A stretch of 42,817 nucleotides of DNA, from the NCBI GenBank assembly GCA_021730905.1, contig JAKFYK010000143.1, positions 1 through 42,817 on the forward strand, read 5' to 3'. This document shows positions 18,998-27,356 of this stretch, piece after piece; within the stretch, counting starts at the first letter, position 1; each line of letters starts with the position of its first letter. The position numbers and the translations under genes were made by a program. The notes below the pieces were generated by a model. That model was not told the DNA's origin. It ran no database searches and saw only the letters and a list, made by a program, of their open reading frames with translations. This DNA is from Betaproteobacteria bacterium. Lineage in GTDB: Bacteria; Pseudomonadota; Gammaproteobacteria; Burkholderiales; SG8-41.

Positions 18998-20080
18998 TCA
19001 CCCGGCGGTCATGTCACGCACAGGAGGCCCCAGAATGCCGTCCCACGGCTGCCACGTGGACGCCAGCCGCGCATTGGGATGAAAAATCAATTCCTGAATC
19101 ACGCCCGGCATGCGGTGCTTGGTACGCTCCAGTTGCGCGAGATCGGCGCCTTCGAACACCACGTCGATGCCATCTGTGCCTCGATAGCGCCACACTTCAA
19201 CATAGTAGTAGTAACCCATCACCTGCCGCTGAAAAGTAAAGTCGGCGCGCTGCGCCAGTTCAGCCAGCAGGGGCGTCATGGCAACTCGGCGGCGCGCGGA
19301 GAATTTGGTGACGAAATTCTCCTGCGTGGTGGACGGGTCCGTCAGCATGAGTTGGCGAAAAATCACGTTGTCCACACCCAGGCTTGCGGCAAAATCGAGA
19401 TACGCCAGCACGCCAGCCACATCATCCACCGCATTGGCAACCAGCACGCACGACAGGCGCACACGCGTGCCGCCGCGCCGCGCGCGCTTCACGATTTCGC
19501 GCAGCGCCTGCGCGTCGGGCGACGCACCAGAATCACGATAGCGCATCAGCTTGGCATTGATACGCTCATCGCTGTGTGCACGGCTGATGTTGAGATGCGC
19601 CACGCCGCTATCGGCAACCCAGTCGATCAGCGGGCGCCCTTCGCGCACGTCGAGCAAACCGGAGCCGTTGGTCGTTACCGTGCGCTTGCGCGCGCCGTGG
19701 GCCTGCAAGGTGCGCAGGATGCGCGGCAAGCGCGCATCCTGACTCGGTTCACCGCCCGTCACTGATACGCTGGGATTCAGCGGTCGCAGCGCATCCAGTA
19801 CAGATTGCATCGCGGCAAAGTAGCGGGAGTCATCGCTCTCCACGGTTTTCTGTGCGCCGAGCGCGACACCGCGGGACGCGGGACGCAGTTCTTCCACGCA
19901 AAAAGCGCAGCGTGCATTGCACGGCTGCGTGCTGTAAATCGACAGATTGGCATTGGCATACACCGTCGCCGTGCGGCCCCACAGGTCCAGCGTAACCGTG
20001 TCGCCCGCGGTGCTGTTGGCAGCCAGGTCAAACGCTTCGCTTTGTTGCGTGCGCCACTCCGGAATAAAGCGTGCGTTCAT
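18998..20080 (-). CDS. Radical SAM enzyme (second of a pair)
   Basis: This 360-aa protein has the radical SAM cluster motif Cys54-N-A-R-Cys58-A-F-Cys61 (CX3CX2C), so it should bind a [4Fe-4S] cluster and cleave S-adenosylmethionine. SVTGGEP at 107-112 is the SAM-binding GGE motif. Further strand ends typical of the partial TIM barrel follow (KRTVTTNGSGLL, VAHLNISRAHSD, RVRLSCVLVANAVDDV). No cysteine-rich SPASM region is visible at the C-terminus. The start overlaps the stop of the other radical SAM gene by four bases (ATGA). It is the last gene of the eight-gene unit. The reaction is unknown. Confidence 0.9.
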   Translation of the reverse strand: MNARFIPEWRTQQSEAFDLAANSTAGDTVTLDLWGRTATVYANANLSIYSTQPCNARCAFCVEELRPASRGVALGAQKTVESDDSRYFAAMQSVLDALRPLNPSVSVTGGEPSQDARLPRILRTLQAHGARKRTVTTNGSGLLDVREGRPLIDWVADSGVAHLNISRAHSDERINAKLMRYRDSGASPDAQALREIVKRARRGGTRVRLSCVLVANAVDDVAGVLAYLDFAASLGVDNVIFRQLMLTDPSTTQENFVTKFSARRRVAMTPLLAELAQRADFTFQRQVMGYYYYVEVWRYRGTDGIDVVFEGADLAQLERTKHRMPGVIQELIFHPNARLASTWQPWDGILGPPVRDMTAG

Positions 20081-20799
20081 GCGAGACCGCCCATGCCCGC
20101 CGAACGCGCCTTGAGATCGGTGCCGAACATGCGCCCGTCCGGATTCACCATGCGAAAATTTTCACCCGCGAGAAACGGTTCCTCCCAACCCTGCTCGCCG
20201 CTTGCCAGGCCGTAACGCTGCAAATAAAAAACATTGGCGCGCGACTGCAAACCCGCCTCCGTCACCGCTGCTGCCACCGCGCGATCATCGTCGTCGTAGC
20301 CGCGGCGCAGGCGCACGTTGTAAACCACTTCGCGCTCCCCGCCCAATTCGACCAGCGCCTCGTGCATGTCCGACGCCAATGCCAGCAAGCCGGAATCATG
20401 CGCCATCAGGTATTGATTAATCGACAGTTTCACCAACAACGGTGCGCCCAGGCGCGCGAGCCACGCTCGCAGCTTGTCGGCTCGGCGCGGCATCACCACG
20501 CCGTTGGTGCACAGTATCAGCTTGCCGCAACGCGGGTCGGCACGTAAACGCGCGACGAAATCCCGGAATTCCGGATGCACAGTGGGCTCGCCACCCTCGA
20601 GTTGCACATCAAACGCGCCTTCGACAGGCAGGCTTGCGGCGAGTTGCTCCCAGTTAATCCAGGCGTTGCCCGCGGGCGAAGAATAGGTGCTGCACCACGG
20701 ACACGCGCGATTGCAGTGGTTGGTGAGCGCCACATACACACGGTGTGTGCGGCCGGGATAAGGATGATCGTGGGGATGATCGTGCGGCAGAGAATTCAC
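20077..20799 (-). CDS. Radical SAM enzyme (first of a pair)
   Basis: This 240-aa protein has the cluster motif Cys29-N-R-A-Cys33-P-W-Cys36 and the SAM-binding segment VQLEGGEPTVHPEF (GGEP at 69-72). The start is GTG at 20799, one base after the stop of the ligase gene; no better start exists. The N-terminus is rich in His and Pro (PHDHPHDHPYPGRTHR), which is unusual and could bind metal. At 240 residues it is a minimal radical SAM core with little room for auxiliary cluster domains. The two radical SAM proteins differ in sequence and length, so they are not simple duplicates. Confidence 0.9.
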   Translation of the reverse strand: MNSLPHDHPHDHPYPGRTHRVYVALTNHCNRACPWCSTYSSPAGNAWINWEQLAASLPVEGAFDVQLEGGEPTVHPEFRDFVARLRADPRCGKLILCTNGVVMPRRADKLRAWLARLGAPLLVKLSINQYLMAHDSGLLALASDMHEALVELGGEREVVYNVRLRRGYDDDDRAVAAAVTEAGLQSRANVFYLQRYGLASGEQGWEEPFLAGENFRMVNPDGRMFGTDLKARSAGMGGLA

Positions 20800-20800
20800 G

Positions 20801-22249
20801 TTACTCTTCCATCAATTTACTGACGTACGGAATAACTTTATCGACGGCGCCGCGCCGGCCCAGTTCGGCGTCCTCGCGCAGCGCCACATTTTGATTCAGC
20901 AGCGCGCGCAATTCTGCTTCCAGATCGCCGCGTGACCATGACGCACCCGCGAGCGCGCGGTAGATCAGCGCGCAAGCGCCGTCGCTTGCTTGCTCGAAAC
21001 TGTGCTGCACCAGCGGATAACGGCGCAGTACCGTCGCCACATCCTGCGTGCCTATCCAGCCGTGTCTACCACTGCCGCCGACCCGGAAGCGCACCGGCGC
21101 GCGGCCTTCGAGATCAAGCAAGCGCGGCATCGGATCGCCGCACGGACACGCATCGAAATCGATGCGCCCCCAGTCGCCGGTACGATAACGCAGCAGCGGA
21201 ATGTACGGATTGCGGCCGCCGGTAACGGTGATTTCGCCGCGCCCGGTGGTCGCCGTGGTGACATTGCCGGTTTCATCGAGTGTTTCAAGATGCACGTCGT
21301 GCGGCAGCCAGTGATAACCGTGGCCGAGTGGACAAGCGTAACCCAGCGGCCCTGTTTCGGTGAGCGAATACCAATCGATCACGGGACAGCCGTACGTCAC
21401 TTGCAGCCTTGCTTTAAGCGCGGACGACATCGCCACCGCCGTGCTCACCAGTGCCTTGGGTTGCCCACCAATGCCCGCCTCCAGCATATCGGCGAAGCTC
21501 AACGGGTCGCCGGTCAGGATGCGCGGCGCGAAATGATTAAAATATTCTTCGCGTGCTTTTGCGTCGGGCCATTCGTCGGCAAACAAATTGAGCTTGGCGA
21601 ATCCCGCGCCGGCCCAGCCCGACATCACGGTGGGATACGTCACCGTATGGCGCTGCGAACCGACCAGAAAGCAAGCCGTGTCGTCGGGGGCGAAGCGCGT
21701 ATTCACGCCGTAACGTGCCAGCGCGAAATCCAGCAACGGCAGATAACACGCCACCGCCAGCGCATCCTGCGGCACCAGCAGCGCGTGGCCGGTGGCGCCA
21801 GCGGTGCGGTAAATAATCATTCGCTCCAGTGGCACATCGTCGGGTACCAACTGCTCCGCATGGCTCGCGATATCTTCGCGCGTTGTCGTCGGCAACTCCG
21901 TCCAGCACCGGGCAAGATCAATACCTTCGCCAACGCGTCCGCGAAACAGTGGCGTGGCGGCGATGCGCGATTGCGCCCACGCGAGTATGCGTTCGCCAGG
22001 ATACGGTTTTCGCGCGCCGCGCGCGCCCGCGAACTCGCTGGCAAACGCCGACAGCCGCGCCACATCCTCATGTGTCAGGCGATCCCCAGCCGGATGATTC
22101 CAGTGCGGCGCGCTCTTGTGCGAATACAGTGCGGCAATCTTGGCGCGGCTCGTCGCGTTAGCGGTCGGCGACAACTCGTACAGCTGCTCAAGCGCCGGCA
22201 CTTTCGCTTGAACTGCTGGCTGGATGTCGGAGGATCGCGCGTCCGTCAT
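20801..22249 (-). CDS. PaaK-like adenylate-forming enzyme (phenylacetate-CoA ligase family)
   Basis: This 482-aa protein has the core motifs of adenylating enzymes in the PaaK style. The phosphate loop is RTAGATGH (148-155), where PaaK has a T-S-G-S-T-G-type sequence. The A5-like motif is YSLTETG (294-300), the A7-like motif is LLRYRTGDWGRI (352-363), and CPCG (368-371) precedes PRLLDLEGR as in PaaK. Such enzymes activate a carboxylate as acyl-AMP and usually pass it to CoA or another thiol or amine. The N-terminal 80 residues are not PaaK-like. The start overlaps the stop of the preceding gene by four bases. The substrate is unknown; lying directly before two radical SAM genes, it may feed or finish a modification made by them. 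Confidence 0.85.
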   Translation of the reverse strand: MTDARSSDIQPAVQAKVPALEQLYELSPTANATSRAKIAALYSHKSAPHWNHPAGDRLTHEDVARLSAFASEFAGARGARKPYPGERILAWAQSRIAATPLFRGRVGEGIDLARCWTELPTTTREDIASHAEQLVPDDVPLERMIIYRTAGATGHALLVPQDALAVACYLPLLDFALARYGVNTRFAPDDTACFLVGSQRHTVTYPTVMSGWAGAGFAKLNLFADEWPDAKAREEYFNHFAPRILTGDPLSFADMLEAGIGGQPKALVSTAVAMSSALKARLQVTYGCPVIDWYSLTETGPLGYACPLGHGYHWLPHDVHLETLDETGNVTTATTGRGEITVTGGRNPYIPLLRYRTGDWGRIDFDACPCGDPMPRLLDLEGRAPVRFRVGGSGRHGWIGTQDVATVLRRYPLVQHSFEQASDGACALIYRALAGASWSRGDLEAELRALLNQNVALREDAELGRRGAVDKVIPYVSKLMEE

Positions 22250-22884
22250 TCCCGCGTCCCCTTGGCTGCCGCTTCCTCAGCCGCCTTGCGCTGCATTTCC
22301 TCACGCACCTTGCGCGCGCGCGCCTCCTCCTCCGCGCGGCGCTTGCGCGCCGCCTCCTGCACTTGGCGCGACGCTGCGACAACGCGCTGGCGTTCGACGC
22401 TGGAGATCGCTTCGAGCCGGTCCTGCGCCTGCACTTCGCTCTCGCCGTGCGGCATAAAACCCAGCGCTTTCAGACATAGTCGAGCGAGTTCCTCGCGGCG
22501 GTCGTCGTCTTTAATAAAGGCATCGGCATTCGTCAGCGCCGCAAGTTCGGCGATGCTGCCGCCGTGCAACCAGCGCTGTGCTTCGGCAGGATTGGCCTTG
22601 TCGCGAAACCAAGGATCGGCGAGCAGCCAGCCTGCCACCAGCATCACGCGCAGAAAGTTGCGCTGTTTCTTGTCTGCTTTCTCCGGATGCAGACTGACGA
22701 GCCAGCGCGCGTCGGGATTCAGCAAGCCCAGGCCGCGCAGCACATCACCCACCACCGCGCCAGTTTCCACGCTGGTTTTGTTGCCGCCGTTTTCACCGAC
22801 CGCCGGCTCGCCCAGCATATCGGCAGGCGTCTCTGCGAGACGGCGCGTGAGCTGTTGCAGCAGCGGATCCGCAGCGGCGTTCAT
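22246..22884 (-). CDS. Unknown protein with charged coiled-coil C-terminus
   Basis: This 212-aa protein is not in any family I recognise. Residues about 1-120 are mixed and mostly helical (LLQQLTRRLAETPADML, FLRVMLVAGWLLADPWF). Residues about 145-212 form a long Arg/Glu/Ala helix (RQVQEAARKRRAEEEARA, then KVREEMQRKAAEEAAAKG), a probable coiled coil or single alpha-helix. No signal peptide or membrane segment. The ATG at 22884 overlaps the TGA of the metallopeptidase-VWA gene by four bases, which favours it over the ATG four codons upstream. Its place between the VWA protein and the ligase suggests an adaptor or scaffold; that is only inference from position. Confidence 0.7.
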   Translation of the reverse strand: MNAAADPLLQQLTRRLAETPADMLGEPAVGENGGNKTSVETGAVVGDVLRGLGLLNPDARWLVSLHPEKADKKQRNFLRVMLVAGWLLADPWFRDKANPAEAQRWLHGGSIAELAALTNADAFIKDDDRREELARLCLKALGFMPHGESEVQAQDRLEAISSVERQRVVAASRQVQEAARKRRAEEEARARKVREEMQRKAAEEAAAKGTRE

Positions 22885-24719
22885 TTTTTCTCCCACAGTT
22901 GCCGTGCGAAATTGCGCGCGAATTCGAGCACTTCGTCCCAGTCGCTCACATAGGCGAGCCGCCAGCCTTGCGCAACCAGCAACTTTGCGTCGCCTTCAAA
23001 TTTCTTTATGTAGGCATTCATCTGCGCAGGCGCATGCAGCAGCATGGTGCCGCCGCCGTCCGCTTTGCGCAACGCCTCCTGGGCCGCGTCCCAACCTGTG
23101 CGCTGCGCGTTTTTCCTGCCGGGCTTCTCGCCGTGTTTTTCACTGAGCGAACTGTAGATGTCGGTGTCGGTGAGTATCAGCACATGTACCGGCCGATGCC
23201 TTGCAGCAAGTTGCGCCACCATGTCGTCGAGACGGAAGATGCCGTAGCTGTAGCCCATGCCGAGATATTGCGTGAGCAGGCGCAGCACGGAATCCTGGTC
23301 GCGGCGAAACCCGTCGGTGGCGATCGATTTGCCAGGTTCGCCCGACAAACACGCCATCACGCGCCCGCCTGCGCGCAACGCCGACAGCGCGACGATGAAT
23401 CCGGCCAGCACCGGATATGACAACTGCGCGCGTGGATTCGGCATCGAACCCGAACAATCGATGCCGATGTAAAGATCGAATGGCTCCTTGTGGGGATCCT
23501 GTCCTGGCGAATCGCCGTACACGCGCGCCAGCGTGGTAACGCCGGGCACCACGTGCGGACTGCGCGTGATGCTTTCCATCCAGTCGACTTCTGTGAGCGG
23601 CCGCCCGATATCCCACGTCTCCAGGCCTTCGGGCATCGGCTCCTGCGCCACGGGCGTTTCTTTTTCGGGAAAGCGAATCAGATACGGCAGCGCGCGTTCG
23701 CGGTAATAACGCAGCGTGACGTCTTCTTCGCTCGCGCGCGGGTTGAGTTGTTTGATCAGCTTGCGATAGTCGGCAACGCTGCGATAACGCTGGTAGGTTT
23801 TTTTGCCGCCGCGATCTTTTGAATTGGGTTCGTCGTCTTGCCCGCCGCCGCTGTTCCCCTTGTCCTCACCGCTCGGTTCTGCCGAATCGCCCACCACCAG
23901 CGGGTCTTCCGACGGATGCAGCACGGGTTCGTTTTCATCGCCTTCGATCTCCGACAAGCCTTCGGGCAGGGCGCCGTCACTGCCGCCGCCGTCGCTGTCG
24001 AGCAGCTCGCGCGCGGCCATGCGCAGTTTGTTGCCTTCTGCTTCGGTGAGGTAACTCAGGCACAGCGCGCCGAACGACGCCGCGCCTTTCATCCAGTCAC
24101 GCGCATACACGCGGATCAGTCGCGCGCCAAGTTGCGCATCGCCCTCCTGCCCATCGGTGAGCGGTGTCTTGACCAGCGTGCCGCGGTCCAGCCGCCACAG
24201 CAACTCGTACATGCGCAGATAAATGCGCCACAGCACGCTGCCGCCGCGCCCGCCATCGCCCAGTCGGGCGTAAATCCGGTCGAGTTGCAGGCCGTGATGG
24301 CGCTGCAAACGGTTGTTGATAAAAAGATCGGCGTACAGATTCGCGATCATCGGCGCGTGCTGCTCGACGCCCGGCAGGCCGCGCCGCACGCGTACCAGCA
24401 TGCGCGCATGGTCGTTGAGATCGCCCGGACAATAGATGTGATGGCCGATTTCATGCGCCATCACTTCCAGCGGGAACCCGGCGAGGCCGCGCTCCGCGAT
24501 GTCCTCGAGATTGAGCACCACGGCGTTGTCGCTGAAACGAATCATCGCGAAGCTGCTCGTCAAATGCTCGCGATGCGCGTCCTGGCTATTCAAACACCAG
24601 ATCGGATCGGACAGCCGCGCATACGGACTCCACAGCGCCAGCGCCTGCGGCCACTGCGCGCGCCAGGCATCGCGCAGATTTTCCAGCTCGGTGCTCTTGC
24701 TGACTACGGCTGCGGACAT
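22881..24719 (-). CDS. HEXXH metallopeptidase-like / VWA domain fusion protein
   Basis: This 612-aa protein has an N-terminal segment with the zinc-protease motif His89-Glu90-I-G-His93 (EVMAHEIGHHIYCPGD), followed by NLYADLFINNRL, a plausible third-ligand helix. A long acidic, Gly/Ser-rich linker spans about 240-305. The C-terminal VWA domain has the metal-ion site Asp421-C-Ser423-G-Ser425 in YIGIDCSGSM, with LILTDTD at 514-520 as a likely third MIDAS loop. Putative metallopeptidases fused to VWA-like domains next to MoxR ATPases are known as an uncharacterised class (DUF2201/COG3864-like). The ATG at 24719 overlaps the previous gene by 16 bases; the open frame to 24950 is an artefact inside that gene. 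Probably a client or effector of the MoxR ATPase. Confidence 0.85.
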   Translation of the reverse strand: MSAAVVSKSTELENLRDAWRAQWPQALALWSPYARLSDPIWCLNSQDAHREHLTSSFAMIRFSDNAVVLNLEDIAERGLAGFPLEVMAHEIGHHIYCPGDLNDHARMLVRVRRGLPGVEQHAPMIANLYADLFINNRLQRHHGLQLDRIYARLGDGGRGGSVLWRIYLRMYELLWRLDRGTLVKTPLTDGQEGDAQLGARLIRVYARDWMKGAASFGALCLSYLTEAEGNKLRMAARELLDSDGGGSDGALPEGLSEIEGDENEPVLHPSEDPLVVGDSAEPSGEDKGNSGGGQDDEPNSKDRGGKKTYQRYRSVADYRKLIKQLNPRASEEDVTLRYYRERALPYLIRFPEKETPVAQEPMPEGLETWDIGRPLTEVDWMESITRSPHVVPGVTTLARVYGDSPGQDPHKEPFDLYIGIDCSGSMPNPRAQLSYPVLAGFIVALSALRAGGRVMACLSGEPGKSIATDGFRRDQDSVLRLLTQYLGMGYSYGIFRLDDMVAQLAARHRPVHVLILTDTDIYSSLSEKHGEKPGRKNAQRTGWDAAQEALRKADGGGTMLLHAPAQMNAYIKKFEGDAKLLVAQGWRLAYVSDWDEVLEFARNFARQLWEKK

Positions 24720-25708
24720 CGCAACAGCGCCACTTGATAGGAAGTGCCCAGCGTAACCGCGATGATGCCGGCATGCCATACAGCGCCGCGCGCACTTTCC
24801 AGCTCGACGAATTTGTGTGTATACCTGCCCGCGCTTAGCGTGCCATCTGCACTGACTTTCAACGCAGCAGATTGAATGTCGAGCGGCCAATCCGCGGCAC
24901 TCCCCATGCGTACCAATTGCGCGCCGTAGCCGTCGGCGGCGAGCCACCACGTCTGTTCACCATCGCTGACGGCCAGTTTGCCTGCGGCGAGTCCGGCTTG
25001 CGGCTGCACGGCAAACGCGCCGCCCAAACCCCGATAGCCGCCGCTCCAGCCCAGCCATTCGAGTTGTGGCGTGCGTGATAGCTCATCCGCGCGCGACGCG
25101 GGCGCGTTCGCGAGCGTCTGCCATAAGGCCGCATCGAGTGGCGCCTCCAAATCGAGCGCCTGTTGCAACCACACGGGTGGCAGGCCCGGCCCCGCCTGCA
25201 ATGCCGCCGCGCGATACGCGGGCAGGCCCACGCGCCACGCCAGCACGCGCCCCAGCGCCAGTACGGCATCGACGTCGGCGGACTTCGCGCCGATGCGCGC
25301 AAGACGCTGCGTCCAATCCTGCGCGCGGTGCGCGTCGGCCTGACACAGTTGATGCAGCGCGTTAAGCAGCGCGCCGCTCACGCGCATGGGATCGCGCGCG
25401 AGCGCGGGCGCCAGCGCCGCCAGCAATTGTTTGTAGGATGCCGCCAGCACCGGCTCGCGTGCTTGCGCGCCGAGCCAGCGCTGCGCCACCAGCGGCAGCG
25501 TCTGGTCGTACAGCGCGTCGATCACCGCGGGCACGGCGGATTCGTCGTGCGCGGCCACAATCTCGGCCACCGGATTCAGCGTGTCGCGCACGAAGGCAAA
25601 CCAGTCCTCCGCCGCTAGGCCGCGATACTGCTGCTGCGCGAGCCTGAAGCGTTGGTTGAATTCCGCGCGCCCCGACTTGAGCACCGCGGATAAATGCGCG
25701 CCGATCAT
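24704..25708 (-). CDS. Unknown, largely alpha-helical protein of the MoxR-VWA unit
   Basis: I do not recognise this 334-aa protein. Residues about 1-215 are rich in Ala, Leu and amphipathic helices, reminiscent of helical-repeat scaffolds. Residues about 220-330 are strand-rich with many Trp and Gly (LEWLGWSGGYRGLGGAF, GEQTWWLAADGYGAQLV) and end in IIAVTLGTSYQVALLRCPQP. No signal peptide. The start codon overlaps the MoxR stop by four bases, and its 3' end overlaps the metallopeptidase-VWA gene by 16 bases, so it should be made in step with both. A role as an adaptor between ATPase and VWA protein is the simplest guess from position alone. Confidence 0.7.
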   Translation of the reverse strand: MIGAHLSAVLKSGRAEFNQRFRLAQQQYRGLAAEDWFAFVRDTLNPVAEIVAAHDESAVPAVIDALYDQTLPLVAQRWLGAQAREPVLAASYKQLLAALAPALARDPMRVSGALLNALHQLCQADAHRAQDWTQRLARIGAKSADVDAVLALGRVLAWRVGLPAYRAAALQAGPGLPPVWLQQALDLEAPLDAALWQTLANAPASRADELSRTPQLEWLGWSGGYRGLGGAFAVQPQAGLAAGKLAVSDGEQTWWLAADGYGAQLVRMGSAADWPLDIQSAALKVSADGTLSAGRYTHKFVELESARGAVWHAGIIAVTLGTSYQVALLRCPQP

Positions 25709-27291
25709 GGCTTGCGCTCAAGCCAGCTCTTGTAGTTGGTGTAGCGTTGGTGCAGATATTTGAGTTTGAGTATGTCGTCGAAGCGCGGGCCGTAGAGTTT
25801 GCGCTCGCTGCTCCACTGCGCGAGCGTGCGTTCGATCTGCGCAAGACGATTGCGCACATCAGACTCAGGCAGACCGTCGAGACCTTTCTGGAACTCGGTG
25901 TCAAACGCTGCCACCGGATCGTCCTTATCGAGATTGAGGCGGTCGTACTCCTGACACGACAGATCGAACAACTGGCGCAGCCAGCCGATGCGGTCGACGC
26001 GAAACACCGCCTGCCCGCTTTGCTCGAACACGGGCGCATCGGCGTTCTGCACCAGCTTGTCGTGCAGCACAAACGGCAGAATCTGGCGGATGTCTTCGAG
26101 CGTCACGCTATCGTCGCCGCGAAACCACGCCATCGCTTTCACGAACACCAGCGTGGTCATCAGCGCGCGCACCGACAAGCCATTGCGTGTCTGCTGGCCG
26201 AGGTCCTTGGCCTTGTCCTTGCCGGTGTCGAGCGCATCGAGCTGATGAAATTCGATGCCGGAGAGTTTCACCGTGTCCTTGGTCTTGTATTCGACCTGCG
26301 CCGCCGCGTATTCGTAAAACTCGAACTGGCTGGCGAAATGCTCGATGCGCCGGCGCAATCCGTCGGGCATTTTCACCGCGAGTATCGCGGCGCTCGCCTG
26401 GTCGATTTCGGCTTCGCTGAAAATAATCGCGCGCGGCACCATGGTCTCGGGCTTGATGCCGGCCTCGATGCGCGACAACAGGTCGCCGAGAAAACGCGGA
26501 TTGAAATGCAGCGCCTTCACCACCACGTCGATGCGGTCGCGCAGCGCCTCGATCACCTGATAGGTGCCACCGCCCGCGTCGTCGTTGGCGGTGAGGTACC
26601 ACGCGGCTTCGGGGCATTCGTAAATCTGGTCGAGCAGCTCGGCGTAGTTGTCGGCCATTACGGTGAGCAGCGCCGATTGCGTGCGTGTCGGAATGCGGTT
26701 GTATTCGTCGATGATTTTCACGCGCATCGCCAGCCAGCGCCGCCACGCGATGCGTATCGCGTCCATGCTTTCCGCCTTCACCAGATCGCCGGGCAGCGGA
26801 TTGCCGAGCAGATCGGTAATCGTCATCTGCGGCTGGCCGTGCTGGATCGCGCGCTTCACATCCTTCAGCGAGTAACCGGCGAGTATGCCCATGAGGATCG
26901 CGCTGGCAGTCTTGCCGCGCCCCGGTCCGCCGACGAGCAGGCAGCGCTTGCGCGCCACCAGATTGAGCAGCGGCAGCAGCACGAAGCTCGAATAACTCTG
27001 CCCCGACGGCAAACGCAAAATACTTTTCTGATCGCCGAACGCATATTGCTGCGAAGGGCCGTCCTGATATTCGATGTCGTAGTAGGGATTGATGATGGCG
27101 TGATTGACGATCCAGAAATACGCCTGCCGCAGCTTCTCATCAACCGCGATGTCACCGGAGGCCGCACCCGCCGGCGGCTGCGCCAACGGCCCGCTGTACA
27201 GATCGGCGACATCAAACGCCTTCGCGCTTTTGCTCTGGCGCGGATTGGTCGGTGATTCGGAAACCTTCTGGAACATGTCCAACAGACCCAT
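25705..27291 (-). CDS. MoxR-type AAA+ ATPase
   Basis: This 528-aa protein has Walker A GGPGRGKT (121-128), Walker B KIIDEYNR (192-199; Asp195, Glu196), sensor 1 in YLTANDD (Asn236) and arginine residues in EALRDRID (251-253). The order and the R-x-P-T-x-T-Q-S-A-L-L segment are those of MoxR ATPases, which remodel or activate VWA-domain partners. An N-terminal extension of about 110 residues and a long C-terminal region after residue 400 are unusual. GGAG eight bases before the ATG at 27291 favours this start over the one nine codons upstream. The VWA partner is encoded two genes downstream. An AT-rich stretch of about 50 bp lies just upstream and may hold an internal promoter. Confidence 0.9.
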   Translation of the reverse strand: MGLLDMFQKVSESPTNPRQSKSAKAFDVADLYSGPLAQPPAGAASGDIAVDEKLRQAYFWIVNHAIINPYYDIEYQDGPSQQYAFGDQKSILRLPSGQSYSSFVLLPLLNLVARKRCLLVGGPGRGKTASAILMGILAGYSLKDVKRAIQHGQPQMTITDLLGNPLPGDLVKAESMDAIRIAWRRWLAMRVKIIDEYNRIPTRTQSALLTVMADNYAELLDQIYECPEAAWYLTANDDAGGGTYQVIEALRDRIDVVVKALHFNPRFLGDLLSRIEAGIKPETMVPRAIIFSEAEIDQASAAILAVKMPDGLRRRIEHFASQFEFYEYAAAQVEYKTKDTVKLSGIEFHQLDALDTGKDKAKDLGQQTRNGLSVRALMTTLVFVKAMAWFRGDDSVTLEDIRQILPFVLHDKLVQNADAPVFEQSGQAVFRVDRIGWLRQLFDLSCQEYDRLNLDKDDPVAAFDTEFQKGLDGLPESDVRNRLAQIERTLAQWSSERKLYGPRFDDILKLKYLHQRYTNYKSWLERKP

Positions 27292-27334
27292 GATGACGTC
27301 TCCGTGTGTGTCGCGCAAAGACTACAAAATTATC

Positions 27335-27356
27335 AATAAAAACATATAGTTATACT
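27335..27356 (+). promoter_or_regulatory. Degenerate copy of the AAAACAAATACTTA motif in an AT-rich gap
   Basis: The plus strand reads AAAACATATAGTTATACT from 27339, two mismatches from AAAACAAATACTTATACT of copy B. It overlaps the stop of the fusion gene and lies upstream of the MoxR gene, but points the opposite way from that gene. AT-rich sequence can look alike by chance, so this copy is uncertain. Confidence 0.25.

Noticed and set aside
20990..23146. Plus-strand open frame of 718 codons opposite the ligase, coiled-coil and metallopeptidase genes
   Set aside because: It is antisense to three genes with clear motifs and overlapping starts and stops. Its product is rich in Arg, Ala and His without any domain, as expected from GC-rich antisense frames.
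24720..24950. N-terminal extension of the metallopeptidase-VWA gene
   Set aside because: The added residues are Arg/Cys/His-rich and out of phase with the conserved 334-aa gene. The ATG at 24719 fits the overlap pattern of the operon.
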